Below, piece after piece: positions 20,778-34,700 of a DNA stretch of 64,000 nt; position 1 is the stretch's first letter, and each line of letters begins with the position of its first letter. Position numbers and translations under genes: made by a program. Location: NCBI RefSeq assembly GCF_019925205.1, contig NC_083560.1:63749266-63813265 (forward strand), read 5' to 3'. A model generated the notes under the pieces. That model saw only the letters and a program-made list of their open reading frames with translations. It was not told the DNA's origin and did no database searches. Source of the DNA: Metopolophium dirhodum (Eukaryota; Arthropoda; Insecta; Hemiptera; Aphididae).

Positions 20778-23429
20778 CTTAATTGGCTAAGTATATATAC
20801 GACACATATTATTGATAGATCATTTTTTTCATATCTACGTTATATACTCCAATATACATAATGACATGGGTACATTCTACATAGTATATGATTATTAAAC
20901 ATGCGTTAAAGCCCCCAAGTATATTTCAGGCACTTATGTTAAACATAAAAAAATATAAAATAAAAATATGATTAAATACACACATCTAAAATAAAAATTA
21001 AGTGTTCACGCACTGTTGTATTTTTTTGGGGGTATTGCAAGGCTATGCATTAACGAGTTAAAAGTTAAAATTAAGTTAATAGGTCATTAGGTTAATTTTA
21101 ATTAAATTAGTTAACTCGTTACTTTTTTTTCAAAGTTAATTTTTAACTTAACTGGTTAACGAAAAAAAATGCGAGTAGCTTTTAACTTAACTTAAATTAA
21201 TTATTTTAAAAAAACTTAACTTATCCAGTTGAAAAAATCGTTACCTTGCCCAGCTTTGGGGTATTGTATTGTAATCGGATTTTTCCCTGTTGTGGATATT
21301 TTGAACGTGTGTTTTTGATCTTTGGATTATTTGTTCTAGCATTTTAGAACGCGTATGTTTTAATATCCATATAATATTGTACCTATATGCATCGATAATA
21401 ATTGAATTGGCCATTATTATTCGTCAGCGAAACACAAGTGCTCGTAAGTGCCGTTATTGTGGTTTATAACATGGATACCTATAATATAATATATAAAAAT
21501 ATGTAAACAAAAAATGCTTATAGACAAACGATATTTTAAGCGATGTATGAATACGACGTGACGTGATGACGATTACCCCCCCCCCCCCCCCCAAAAAAAA
21601 ACCCAAAAAACGATGATGCGTTGTTTTGTGTTCAAACGCCAATGGTTCCCCCGACGGATATCAATATTGTATTGTATTATATTTGGGCGAACAATGGGGA
21701 AATTGAGATAAATAACCCGGAAGGCGGCGATAAAGAATCGCAGGACTGACAGTTCGGAGTGTGCAGTTTGTCGGAATTTATACCCTCGGATAAGCATTAA
21801 GGGGTCGCTGCACGAGTCACGCGTGGACTGGCGTTAAGAAAACCCATTTGAAAACTAGACCCGGTTCCGCTCGCCGACGTCAGTGCGTACCCGTACGCGA
21901 ATTTTATACGAATTATGTGTACAGTGTATAACAATATTATGGGTGTGCGTACAACACACTTGTCGTCGTTGTAGTGAATAAAAGAAAAAAATTGTTCATA
22001 AAATATGTACATGATATATTATTATAATATGAGTGTGTAAAAAATTACACAATAATATAATATATTATTGTATATGGTACGTGCTCGCCAGGAAATTAAT
22101 ACACGCTCGATGGGCGTGCAAGTGATGGTGGTGTTGATCGTGAAGGGGTGAGTGAGTGGGAAGGGGGGGAGGGGGAGGGGGAGAGAAATCGTGAAAATAT
22201 ATATTTATTATATTCTTTGCGTAATTCTCTGCTCATAAATTACCATTTGTCAGACCAACGGGAAAGAAAATAATAATAAAAGCGAGAGAAAAGCCGTACA
22301 AAATAATATCGCACCGCATGAGCGCCGAATATCGTTCTGTAAGTAATCTGCTCGTGCACTTCCAGAAGACGCGTATTATATGGGTACGAGGAGAAAACCC
22401 ATAGAAATGCAAATTGTATGTCGAAATTAATTTCCCCGAAGTATTTATTTGTATTTTTCCATAGCTCACCTATACCTTGTAGGTGTTGCAAAAACAAATA
22501 AAATCGATACGGCTTCGTACACGCAGAAGAATTCCTTCAAACTGACATAGACGTACGTAATTTTTATATATTAACATGCTCTAAAAACAATCGGTTTTAT
22601 TTTCGAAAAAATCAAATTGGCTAAATTTTTATTATTGATAATTATTATTGTTTTAATGTATTTTTTTGGCATTCAGATGACCGTTTCTTGAAATTTAAAA
22701 TCATTATTAGTAGGTAAGTACCTATATTATTGCTCCTTTTACAATAAAATATTTCATGTTTCTATTTCCGTATTATCAACGTGTGAAGTTTCTTAAATAT
22801 TTAAAAATAATATTGATTATATTATACAACGATTTTTTTTTTAATTGATAACTTCTATAATCAGAATTATTATTGATATTATGTCATATTCAAGAATGTA
22901 CACATCATGTCCTGTATTATCAAGTCACGAGCGTGTCACCATCGCATAAACAAAACTGCAAAATTGTCCTTCCTCCACCCCAAACAAAATTCAATGTAAT
23001 TTAGTTAAGTACCAGATTCCAATTACGTTTTATTTTTAATTTTATACCTCGGAATGTGCAAATTAACTCGCAGTATCGCAAATCTATTTTCAAAAATATA
23101 TGTGTGGGACCGGCAAAATCTGAAAAAGTTATTATTCATCCGCATTAGGGACCTACCTATATGAATATTACGTAAACACTTGCACTGAGTATACCACTCA
23201 TATCGGCACTTAATTAGTAAATATCCTCTCTGCGCAAAGTTATCGCAATGTCGATCGACCCTAACTTTACTAAATCCAATACCGACTCTGTATCTAAATG
23301 TGTTCGTACGCCACAATTTTCCAAGGCAAACATAAATACTCGCACCAAGCAAGTATAGTAGTTCCACCGTTAACTGTAAAAATCAGATAAGAGGGTAATG
23401 CATATCATTAGGTGTCTGGTGAGTCAATG
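20778..23429. other. spacer with GC-elevated non-coding patches
   Basis: Contents seen: a run of TTAACT/AGTTAA words (21050-21240); a 17-C run followed by A-runs (21576-21610); GC-elevated DNA at 21640-21910 and 22080-22470 with a G-rich stretch at 22150-22192; and a GC-moderate block at 23040-23360 that is open for 114 codons on the minus strand (23367-23023) but matches nothing known. These could be promoter or UTR sequence of an unseen gene. No exon could be bounded. Confidence 0.4.
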
Positions 23430-24850
23430 TAATGGATGTGTTAAATTTGAATTTAATGATATGAAAATCACTGTAAACGAAAAACGGTTCTGAGCCAAGA
23501 CGGTCGTCAGCCCATAGTATAAAGCCTATACATTTTTCAAGTACCTACCCAAGAATAATATTTTTAATTTCATAAGATTTTGATAAAGGTTGTAAAAATT
23601 CAAACTTTAAATACTTATTAAAAAAAACGTGATTGTGGATCTTTAATATTTCTCAACTACTATTATAACTACTTATGAGTGACCTTGTATTAATGTTTCA
23701 AATATTTCGACCAAAAAAAAATTGATTGATATTAAATTGAAATTCGAAAATGTCTATGAATAACTCAAAACTAATCAAAATATTTTGGAAATCATGTATG
23801 ATTGTATAGAAACTTCTAAAATAAACATTTTATGAAACCTTCAAAAGCCTACGTTTAATAATTTTTCAATTATAATAAAATAAGAAAATCGTTCTATATA
23901 AATTTGCTAATTATCGAGTGACTATCCAGTGACAAACTTTCAATCTCATATTACACATTTTCCAAGTCTTAGATAAACATAAAACAAATCTTATAAATTC
24001 CTAACTCAAAATAATTTGAAAATTTTCGTGATATTGGTGAATTATGTCGAAATTCTAATTTAAAACGCTCATAATAAATTGTTGTGGATTTATGCTTAGT
24101 TTAAATTTTCACTAACAAAATCTCATAAGGAACCTTGTATTAAATTTTCAAGAAATTTTTTTGATCAACTTAAATTTTAAAAAAATGAGTAATAATAATC
24201 AAATCAGCTTTTGCCTACACATTTTTCAAAAAAAGTCAAATACATTTGAACATTTTTCGGTGTACCTGTAGAAATTTCCAATATAAACATTTGGTGAAAA
24301 TGTCATATATTAACGGTTATTTTTTTAGTTACCTGTACTAAAAAACAAAAAAGATTTTTTTGAAAACTGGTTTAGATCTCAGGGCTAGATTTATAGTCGA
24401 TGCTTAAGAATAAGTATTGCTTAAGCTTATTTTGATAATTTAAAAGATAAAAATTTATAATAATAACTAAAAGCAATGCTTAAGGTAGATCTGGACCAAC
24501 CTTTATTTAAGTAATACTTTTTCTTTTCTTAAGCCAAAGTCTCGTCTATGAATCTCATTTGAGTCATAAGTATAGCTTAAGTAATACTCATTCTTAAGCA
24601 TCAACTATGTATATTATGGCCCTTAGTGTTTCGTTAATTGTTTGTTTGTTTTTCCTAACGCTTTTGAAAACTACTGTACATTTTATACTTTTGACCCCCA
24701 AAAGTACCAACTATATTATATCATTTTCTTAAAGAAAAAACGCTGAAGTAGAAAATTGAAGCATTTTACTGCCCCAAAACGTGATGACAGACACAAATAA
24801 AAAAATAAAATTATTGTAAGATCAATATATTAATCACTCCGCTCAAAATT
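23430..24850 (-). repeat. dispersed repeat family A, inverted copy interrupted by a MITE
   Basis: Reverse-oriented relative to 19476-20777. The family start appears at about 24845 (CACTCCGCTCAAAATTT), with GACAGACACAAATAAAAAAA at 24784-24803. The other end is near 23430-23500, with the inverted ACGGTTCTGAGCCAAGACGG text. It is split by the MITE at 24382-24622. Confidence 0.7.
24382..24622. mobile_element. MITE nested in repeat family A (PIF/Harbinger-like)
   Basis: A 241-bp element with GGGC ends. Subterminal inverted repeats are GATGCTTAAGAATAAGTATT on the left and, reverse-complemented, GATGCTTAAGAATGAGTATT on the right. The flanking triplets are TCA and TTA, near the TWA target of PIF/Harbinger. 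There is no coding capacity. Superfamily is tentative. Confidence 0.65.
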
Positions 24851-24956
24851 TAAAACTTAATTTTAATAAAATGTATAATATATTAAAGGATTAAGTGACT
24901 GAATAAATGACTGAGGTATTGCTGAAAACCTCATAAATTACTGCATCATGTCGTAG

Positions 24957-25117
24957 GTCATGGAAACCTTGGATATGGTTTTTCCTATACACCCAATGAC
25001 GTTTGGAATGAGCAGGAGAATCTGGGGAACCTTGGTGGTAATCCTATATTTTCTTTGCCATTCAACAATCCTGGTGTTAAACCATTCTTTGAATATCACT
25101 TGGTTGAATTAAAGTAA
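24957..25117 (+). CDS. candidate terminal coding exon, unknown protein
   Basis: After a possible acceptor (GTCGTAG at 24950-24956) the frame reads GHGNLGYGFSYTPNDVWNEQ, then ENLGNLGGNPIFSLPFNNPG, then VKPFFEYHLVELK and a TAA at 25115-25117. The frame is open from about 24926. The composition (Gly, Asn, Pro, aromatics, balanced third positions) is unlike the AT-rich noise around it and reads as a real C-terminus. The gene is not recognised. No upstream exon was found; family A and its nested MITE lie just before it and could be intronic. It could instead be a fragment of a pseudogene. Confidence 0.5.
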
Positions 25118-26428
25118 AACAGTTGTCAATAATACCTAGCATAATCTTTATAATTATTTCTTAAAGTTCTAAAAATATTCTAAAATCATTTCGAAGTAAT
25201 GGTCTTTTGAATTTATATAAGTTATATAAAAACGATATTTTTTTTCTTTTAACTGAAACGATTTAAAAAATAAAACTAATATATTTTAATTATAAAAATG
25301 TACTATAGATACATTTTGTTGTTGCTACTTACAAAGTGCATATATTAAATAGGTTAATACATTGTAATTAGTTATTAAATTAAGAGTGTAACAGAGTGTA
25401 ACAGGAAAACTTAAAAATATTAAAATTATTTTTTTATACATAGGTAATTCACAACCATCACAATAATTAAATTTAAAGAAAACGTTTTAAATATTTATAA
25501 GAATAAAACTTATTAATTATTTTATAGTCATAGTTAACTTAATCCGCTATTTGTATAGACATATAAACATTAATATGTATTTCATGATAATGTCACCACA
25601 TTTATTTTTGATTATTGAACAAAACATTTTAATGTTTTTAACTTTGTAATACTATGTAAATGTCAAGCTATCATAGTTTATACTAGGGGCTTTAAAAATA
25701 AAAAAAAATAAAAACTTTGTAATACTCGCTAATATTTTTAATTGTAATCAAAATTAAATAGTATATGAAAGTAATTTAGAATTGTATTCTGTTTATAGAT
25801 TTGAAGAGAATGCATCCCTAGGAGGATCACTTCAATGTTTGAAACATTAGAGCTAACCTTATTCAAAGTAAATTATTACAAATAATTATTTTATATTTCA
25901 TAGAATTAAAGGCGTTATGCTTTTTACAAATGTACCATTGCAAATTATATCATCATATAAATATTAGGTAACAAATTATTGAAATAAAGTTAGTTTGTAT
26001 ACCAACTACAAAAATAAAAAAATTTGTGATTCAATAATAAATAGAAAATTTCAAAATGTGCCATAGTGTGGAAGTATATTTTACTTATAATTAATATTAT
26101 AATATATATTATATCGTGTTTAGGTAATTTATATAATATTTTTATAATTTATTAATTATTATTATTGTTATTTTTTTAATATTTTAATACTGATTTAATT
26201 TGTACGTATTAGATACATTTAATAAATAGATAGCATATTTTGATATCGTATATTATTTTTAAATTTTTATTGTTTATATTTGTATTTATTGATTTGTTGT
26301 TATTATTAATATTTTTTTTTCTTGATGTCCTAACATCTACGACCATTTATAATAAAAATATATTACGCTAAGTTATTTTTATTTTTTTATTTATTAACCC
26401 GCGGCAACATAGGTCATTGGGTGGTTTA
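25118..26428. other. AT-rich spacer
   Basis: Very AT-rich, nothing recognised. AATAAA-type motifs after 25117 (for example near 25265) could serve the exon before it. Confidence 0.4.
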
Positions 26429-26665
26429 TTTTTTTTTTTTACTGTGGGGGAGGGTACTGTAGGTTTAAACACGTGTGTTTGTTAATTTGGCAGAATTTTC
26501 TAGTGGGCACCGGTAGGTATCTGTCATGTCCAAGTGGGGGATGGCAGCCTCTCTCTCCAGACACCGTGACTGCCCGAAGAGAAGTGCCGACCGTGGCCGG
26601 GTTTCGAACCGGCGACGGTGTTCGTCGTAACCGACACCTTAGTCTGCTCGGCCACTCCATCTCCC
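26429..26665 (-). mobile_element. tRNA-derived SINE
   Basis: On the minus strand the element starts with a tRNA-like head (about 26665-26585). It has an A-box-like TGGCCGAGCAGACTAAGG and a B box GGTTCGAAACC in a GCCGGTTCGAAACCCGGC arm, spaced as in long-variable-arm (Leu/Ser-type) tRNAs. A unique body follows, then an A-rich tail (26440-26429). It would be transcribed by RNA polymerase III and mobilised by a LINE. No clear target duplication was found. Confidence 0.8.
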
Positions 26666-28718
26666 GCTTTGTTATTGTTTTAGTTACTCATACAATATAT
26701 TATTATGAGGACTATTTTTGAGAATTAGATAAATACATCAAAGTATTAATATTGTACAATATATGTAAGTAAAACTTGAATTATTTTTTTATCATTAGTC
26801 ATTTATTTTGTATTTTAATATTTTATTCATATTAAGCATACTGTTACCTATATGATTATATTTTAAGGTACTTATCCCTGTCATAATTAAATAATATCAA
26901 TAAATAATTGTCATTTATAATCAATATAAAAAGACCATTCATTATTTTCTTCTATTGCGTTAGAATAACAAATGTTTTAATTTAGTTCTAACTAATAATT
27001 TATACCTCGCCCGTAATTCAATCTTTTGTATTTTTTTTTCTGTATTAATAAAAGTTTGTTTTAATTATGGTTTTAAGAAACTCTTGTTCCTCTTATTTAT
27101 AAGTTCAAATAAAAAAACAAACTATAAGTACTCATAATTTATTGCAGCACGCAAATGTGCGTTTATTAAAATTAGGTTTTTTTTTATTGGAGTGTCTTGA
27201 AAAATTTCACCGATGTATCTTCATGCCGTGTCTTGGAATAAAACTGTCCTATTTTAAATAAATGTTATTTAAACATTGCTAAGAAGTGTGTTTGAACATT
27301 TATCAATTGACAAACACACTATAGAATATAGATAATGTAAAATATTCTATCGCATGAACATTTCGATTCACAGATGTTTCAATTAGTAGCCGAGTAGAGA
27401 ATATTGACTAGAAATGGTGACAAAGAATTATCGAAAACCAAATATCTTTACAGTCGATGTGTTTTATACCGGCTACATCAAGATATTGACTTGGTTTAAA
27501 ACAGACGTACGCGTACCTATATAATATTATATTTATGAAGCGATAGGTATGATGAATTTTACATTTTTTATCTCTGTGAATGAATTATGCATATTTAATT
27601 TGTAGTTAATTTTTATTTAGAACTTACTCCTCCGTGGCCTTGGATAACATTAATTTGTTTCGTGCCCAATTACATGTATATCCAAAATAAGAAATTTGGT
27701 CGATAATGTTTCAGTATATTGAATAATATACCAACGTAAGTTCCAGATGTTGGTCAGTGGACGACTTCAAGTAAACTATTACGTCATATTCTGTGTGTAT
27801 AAAAAAATGAAATTATATATATTTTCTTTACAAAAAAATAATTCAAATCGTTATGATTTTAAAAATATTATAAATTTATACGAGGGAATTAACTTAATCA
27901 TGACTAATGATAATTGCAATTGCCATACACTATAGTCGTATACATTTGAAACAGTTAAAAAGTTAACATTGCACTATATTATATACCTATCCGATAATAT
28001 TATCGACTTTTTACAGACCGTTTATTTAAGTATTCAGTGTGAAAGATTTACACAATTAATTTGAAATGCCAAAACATGAAATTATTCCTCACATGCAATC
28101 AATCAATTTAAGTCGCCTTTCAACGTCATAGTGTTTTACGTTTTCGTGGCTACATTTTCTATTAAATTTAAATACGCATATACAAACATAATATATTATA
28201 CGTGTACATCATGTGTGTGTTTGACTTTGTCTTAATGCACTGGTTTAGGCAACACAATAAATGGATGAAAAAAAAATTGAAAAATCTGCCTTAAATTTTA
28301 CAATAAAATTATAGACAATTAAAATATTTTAAAGTACTATTTGAGGTAAAAAAAATAAATTGATTAAAACAATTTGAAAAATCTGACTGAAATTGTACAG
28401 TTATAATTAATTATAATTAGCTAATTAAAATGTTTGTTTCCTATATTATATTATTATTATGCATTAAAAACGCAAGATGCCATACATTCGTAATTATACT
28501 TAGTTTTTAATTATCATCTTCTAACATCCCAAAGAGTTTATAAGACCATGGTTTAAATATTAAGGTATTCAAAAACCACGTTTAGTTAAACAACTTAAAC
28601 TGCATGATATGCATAATTTTTTTTTAAATTTTATTCTTTTATTTGGTAAATATACTATACTCTTAATGTTATTTCAATTATTCATCTCAAATATTATTAA
28701 ACTCGTATTACAGATATT

Positions 28719-28751
<33 letters not shown>

Positions 28752-31700
28752 TATTTAGATACGGTATTGTAATGCATGATAGATGATAGTATAAAATATT
28801 TACAAAATATTCATAAACTTTGATAAAATATTTTAAAAATGAACTTCCTCTTTAAATTTTAAAATTAAGCTACTTCGTATATAGAAACACAAGTTTTGTT
28901 TTTATTTACATGCACCTTTTTAGTGTACATAAACTAACATTAAAGTACCTATTTTATGAGTTAATTTAAATGTCTTAGCAAATTTAGAATAAATGATGTT
29001 ATTAAAAAAACGTCTTATTTCTGATAATTCCAAGAATAAATTTATTGAATGGGTAGATACTATTTAAACCCAAATTTTCTTCGTCATTAAATTATATATC
29101 TTATATTTTAACGAATAACGTTTATTACATTTTATTCTATACAAGTAAACAATTTGTTACATGACTAACCCATAATAAGACATTCTTGGACCTTGCCATT
29201 GTTTATGTTTCAACTATTTTTACTTGAACTGAATGTTCTCCCAGTAAGTAGCATGTTCAAGTTTGATTAATAATATTTTTTAAAGTACTTTCTGAATCTT
29301 AACATCAGTAACATACGACACCTAAATTAATTATTTACGGTACATTAAAACTGCTTTATCTGTGCAATCATCAATGTTAGGGTTAGGATTTCAAGTAAAT
29401 TTATTTACTTATTTATATTATGTGAAATAATCCAATTTTAATTTGTTTTAAAATTAATAGTATGAAGTATAAATTAGTTGCAGTAAGTACAGTAAAGGAG
29501 TTCATACTTAATTGACAATGTATAAGCAATTGCTAACAACTATACACAATATTTACCATTTATTGTCAATACATCGAGTTTTAAGTCAAAAATAAACTAT
29601 GTTATAAATTAAATAATTAGTATTTTTTTAAGTAGGTATTTAATTTTTTTTTCAACTGACCGATCATTCGTTTTTTCTTAGTTAAATAGTTTTAACTTTT
29701 AAAGGTTACATGATTAAGACATTAAACTAATGTGATTGTTTTATCTTGACATGATAATATCATTGAATACTGAAGACAATGATTATTGATTTATATTCAT
29801 GAAACCTCTCATGATTTTTCCAGCTTAAATTTGTAATCACCCTTTATGAAATTTACTCTTAACTATATACCACTACCCTGGTATTTCGGTAATTACATTT
29901 TCCATCAATAATGCGAATACCTATAGGTATAGAATTTTTTTCTAACAATAATAATTTTACTTAATTATATATTATTTTCTATGAAATTTCAACCACATTA
30001 AAAAATATACAGCAATAATATTATCATAAAGTATATAGAAACAAACTTGTAAGCATGCTGTTTGTTAGTTTAAATTTTAAATATTGAATTACATGGCATA
30101 TTAGGTACAGACAGTGTCAAGTAGGTATATAATTATAATAATGTAATATTATAATAATATGGATGTAGACTTAACAAAAGAAAAGTTCTAAAAAAAAATA
30201 ATTGTATGGGCTTAATTGGAATGAATGCCTGCCAATGTCATTATATCTTGTCCATTGTTCAATAACATAATACCTAGGTAGTTTATAATTTATATTATAC
30301 AGTATAAATCAATGTATAGAGCCCTGGTTATTGTTTTTTTTACTGTGGTTCATGAATATATTATGAATTTTAGGTTGTATATGTTTACCAACATACATTG
30401 TAACTCTACAGTATTACAGTAATAATTAAATAATTCATATTTTGAGTAGGTATATATTTTACCTATAATACGTGTAATAGCTTTTCCGAAGAAGATGAAT
30501 TGAAATTTATAAAAAAAACACATACACACACACACATCATTGTAGATCCATTATAATATATTCATCGCTCCGATCAGAATCTAAAATTATGAATAAGTAC
30601 CTAACATTTAATTAGTCATTACTTATTACTGACTATCTATATATTATTAACGTAACAGTTCCATACCTATATGCGTTGTACGTAGAACTTTACTGTAAAG
30701 TAAAAGGTCTAGTTGCATAGTCGAAGAAAAAATTCGATACAATTTCATATTTCAATACTTAATAAAATGATAAAATATTTAAATTTTGATTCTAATTGTA
30801 ACTAATAATAATGATAATAATAATAATTAGTATTATACTAAGTTTTATAATAGTGATTAACCTTGTATAATAAATATTCTTCTATTTCAAATAGAATTTA
30901 AACAAATAAATATACAATTTTAAAACACTAACAAATTGAGTAAATTTAAGAAAATAGTCAAGATTTTTCGTAAGTCATTAAATCAGCTTCAATAAAATTC
31001 CTGATGAATAAACTGGTCATTTTTTGTAAAATGACGTATTTTTACATAGATAAATATTAAAAAAAATAAGTTTCGTGCTTTCGTAACGTATAAACAAAAA
31101 TTTTCAATTAGTCTTCTGAAAAACTATAAGTTTCTCGTACGTTATAAGTAACTGATTACAACTTTGTAATACGAAACGTAACCTTAATATTCTAAATACT
31201 TTTAATTTTGAGTTTTAATTTTGAATTAAAATATAGGGTAGGTACTAGGTATGCTATTTTTAAGCTGATAGTATAATCTACGGACAATGAATTTAAAAAA
31301 AAAATCAATTTGAATAGTTAAAAGTTTTTAAAGAAAATTGTATTGAAAAATAAAACATAACATTTTTAACCAATAACGTAATGAGTAGAATAACGCTTTG
31401 ATATCCTTATATATTATAATACGTAATTCTTATTTAATGGAAAATATGTATGTTATGTTAGTGAAATAAGACTTTTATTAGGCGGTTATAATGTAGGTAC
31501 CAACGTATATTTTACGTAGACTTATTTATAATATTATTTCAATTATTATAAAATGTATTCATGTTGCATTAGGTTGCATTCAATGAGTTTCTGAACTACT
31601 AAGACAACGTTTATACTCGTGTTACGCTCAATGTACAACGTATAATATATTATTTTAATTTTTGTACAAAAGACCCACAAACGATTGATCCATTTACTTT

Positions 31701-34700
31701 TATTGATTAACGACAAAATTATTTCTGATGAGTTCTATCATTCGCGTTATCAAAAATAATGTTCATAAGGAACGCGATATTTTATTCCGATATAATTCAC
31801 AATAGAACTTCAATAGAATCATTTTATTATGTATAGTAGAATTTCGAACTTTGAATAACCGAATTTGTTATTCAAACAACACATTTTCCAGTGGGTTATT
31901 TCAATAGAACTTCATCCCATATTTATTGTCACCAAACAATCTGCCCGTGTATATTTTAACAATTTGAAGATGAAAATGCAAGTAGAAAGTGTGATTCTTT
32001 TTTCTCAAATACGAGAAAAATATTTAGTCCGAATTGAAAAAAAAACCCCCCGTCATCTGTGGCGTTATTATAACTACTTCGCAGCTGATGTTCTCACCAG
32101 TAAACATGATCGTTTATTTACGTTATATCGACATAATATAACAACACAATATATATATAAATGTGGCTAAAAAGTAAATAAAAATTATGAACTAAATCCA
32201 ATGACCGGAATACATAAGTAAAGTTTTATAGTACAAAACAAATAGTAGGTAATAATAATTTTGTAAAATATAATATGATTTTCCCTTCCTTTATTAGTTA
32301 CAGTCACGGCGTAGGTATCACGACCTGCGTTGACAACAACTACAGTATAACCATAAATTATAAAACGTTTAGTGAATCAAGCCACAGACTCAGGTCTACT
32401 ATGATAGTTAATGTGGCCCTTGCACAAATGCAATATACGTACTTAAATAAAAAAGAAAAGAACAACAGCGTATCGCCGTGTAATTTATTACCGGCTTGTG
32501 TGATTGTAATTTAATCATTTGATTCGCCACAAAAACTAACACTGGCTGCAGTGACCGTTGAAATGGTCGTCGCAATAAGGACGTTCTGTCAACATCGGCT
32601 TGATTAAAACATTTAATATTAAACAGTAATCTTCGGTTTTCGATTCATTCGAATATATGGTACGGTATAAGTGCGCCTATTACTCGAGGGCTGCGATAAA
32701 TAAATCGATTTTGTCGTCGTCGACCCGTGCGATAAACATAGGTATATATAGGTATGTGTATATCCCAGCGAGTTGCACCTGGAGAGTTAGATATTTATGA
32801 TTCTCATTACTACTGTGCTATCTGAATTTAGATAGGGATCTATTCATTTGTCGGAAATCATGATTATTGTTTTTTTTTCTTATAAGTTATAACATTGATT
32901 TATTTTATTTTTTTTAAATATTGTAAGTTTGATTTTTCTAAAAAAAAATTAAAAGTTCAATATTATTAATTTTGTTCCACAGAATTACCAATTCTCAAAT
33001 AGTTAAAATGTTGTACTTTTTTACAGTGGTTGTTAACGCCGTTTACGTACTGTTTGGTATAATTTTGTTAACAGTTTGAAAATACATAACTCTATGAATA
33101 CTTAATGGCATTAATAATTTAAATTTTAAATATTTGAAAACCGATCCGAACGTATAACTTTTAAAGAAGTAAATAAATAAAAATAAAATGTTCATAATCG
33201 TTCAACTTTATCAATAGAATATAGCAAACTTGTTCTTTTTAATGGATTTTAAGCAATATTGTTTCTTATTGTGTGCAAAAGTCTGGTGTGTCTTTGTCTG
33301 GCTAGACAACCTTTTTGTGTAACCAAACATGGTGATGAATATTTCATTTATCAAATAATTATAACTTTATACATACATAGGTATTATAAACTACATCCTT
33401 GTTATGTTATATTACAAATATTATTCTATTGCTGTGTTAATCCATACTACGGTTAATATAACTGCATAAAAACATACACTCAATTTTCAAACAAATTTTG
33501 AGTTTTTATGTATCGTTTAAATATATTTTTAAGTCATTTTTAACCTTGAGATATGTAACAAATATGGTTACCCTATGAAGTGAACTATTTGCATTTGCTC
33601 TTTACCGGATAAAATATGTTTGATAATAATTAACTCGTATAGCCATATTATATAGATTCATATAGGCGATATTTATACAGAATTATACGTTCTAAAATAT
33701 GATTCCAAAAATAGTGATTCCCATATTTTTATAAGTTATTAAAATAAAAATAAAACATTTATCTTGCTGTAGTGTAAAAAGTAAGTACTTGTATAGTTGT
33801 ATTAACACAGGATAAAATATGTAAAAATGCTCTGGGACAATTAATGACTCGTTAAAAGAATACCGTGCAAACTATTTTTATAAAATCAACTTTATGCACA
33901 TTATATTGGCTACCTACCTACCTATCTACCTAATTCTACTATTGATATTTACTGGATATATTATATTAAATAAAATATAACGATATATACCATATACATT
34001 GAAATCCAAATACTATTTATATATTATTTATAATATTATGACGTGTTGTATATGATATTGAACATCTCTGTCAGAAACGGTCGAAAACCTAAGTGCGCGG
34101 AATAATGCGTATATACTGCGGTAGTACGACATAATATTGTTATCAAGAGCAGGATTGACATCGCAGTACAGCCAATCACGTACACATTGAATTATTATAC
34201 AGTAAATACCATAGTTTAAAATATATCTTTATAACTAAAGATTCAAAAAGTATTCAAAAAGAGGTGTACCGTCAATTCGTAGTGGATCATTTTGACGCGT
34301 GCTCCAAAAAGAAGTGAGTTTGACTAAAATTACATAAAAAAGATTTTTCACTTGTGCCTGATAAAAAAAATATACGGTTCATCCAATAGATTTTCGAAAA
34401 TTTGTTCAAATGTTAATAATCAATAGGCGATATTGTTCTTGGTATTGCTTACAACTTTAATTTTTGTAAATTACGAGAGTACTATTACTTATAATATGTG
34501 TTTTAATTTGATAAACACTTTCACTTTTAGTAACCCAGTAGTTAATTAGTTAAGAATACATATCGTTGGAAATTTGTCTATTTGGGTAATTACCTAACTC
34601 TAGGAGTATTATTTATTAATTAAAATAAAAAATAAATTTTAATTTCGTTAAAACCCGGCATTAGATTTCTTTTTTCTCGTACATTTTACATTTTTTTGAT

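Noticed and set aside
23023..23367. 114-residue minus-strand protein
   Set aside because: Open and slightly GC-richer than its flanks but matches no family; kept only as a remark in the spacer entry.
24957..25080. HARBI1-like transposase scrap on the minus strand (IPNVIGCIGKTISK)
   Set aside because: The short resemblance is outweighed by a longer, cleaner coding frame on the plus strand across the same bases.
26585..26665. Genuine tRNA gene
   Set aside because: A and B boxes are present, but the acceptor stem does not close and the sequence continues into a body with an A-rich tail, so it is a SINE head.
31865..32170. 101-residue plus-strand protein
   Set aside because: No domain, no splice or promoter context; length is within chance for this much sequence.
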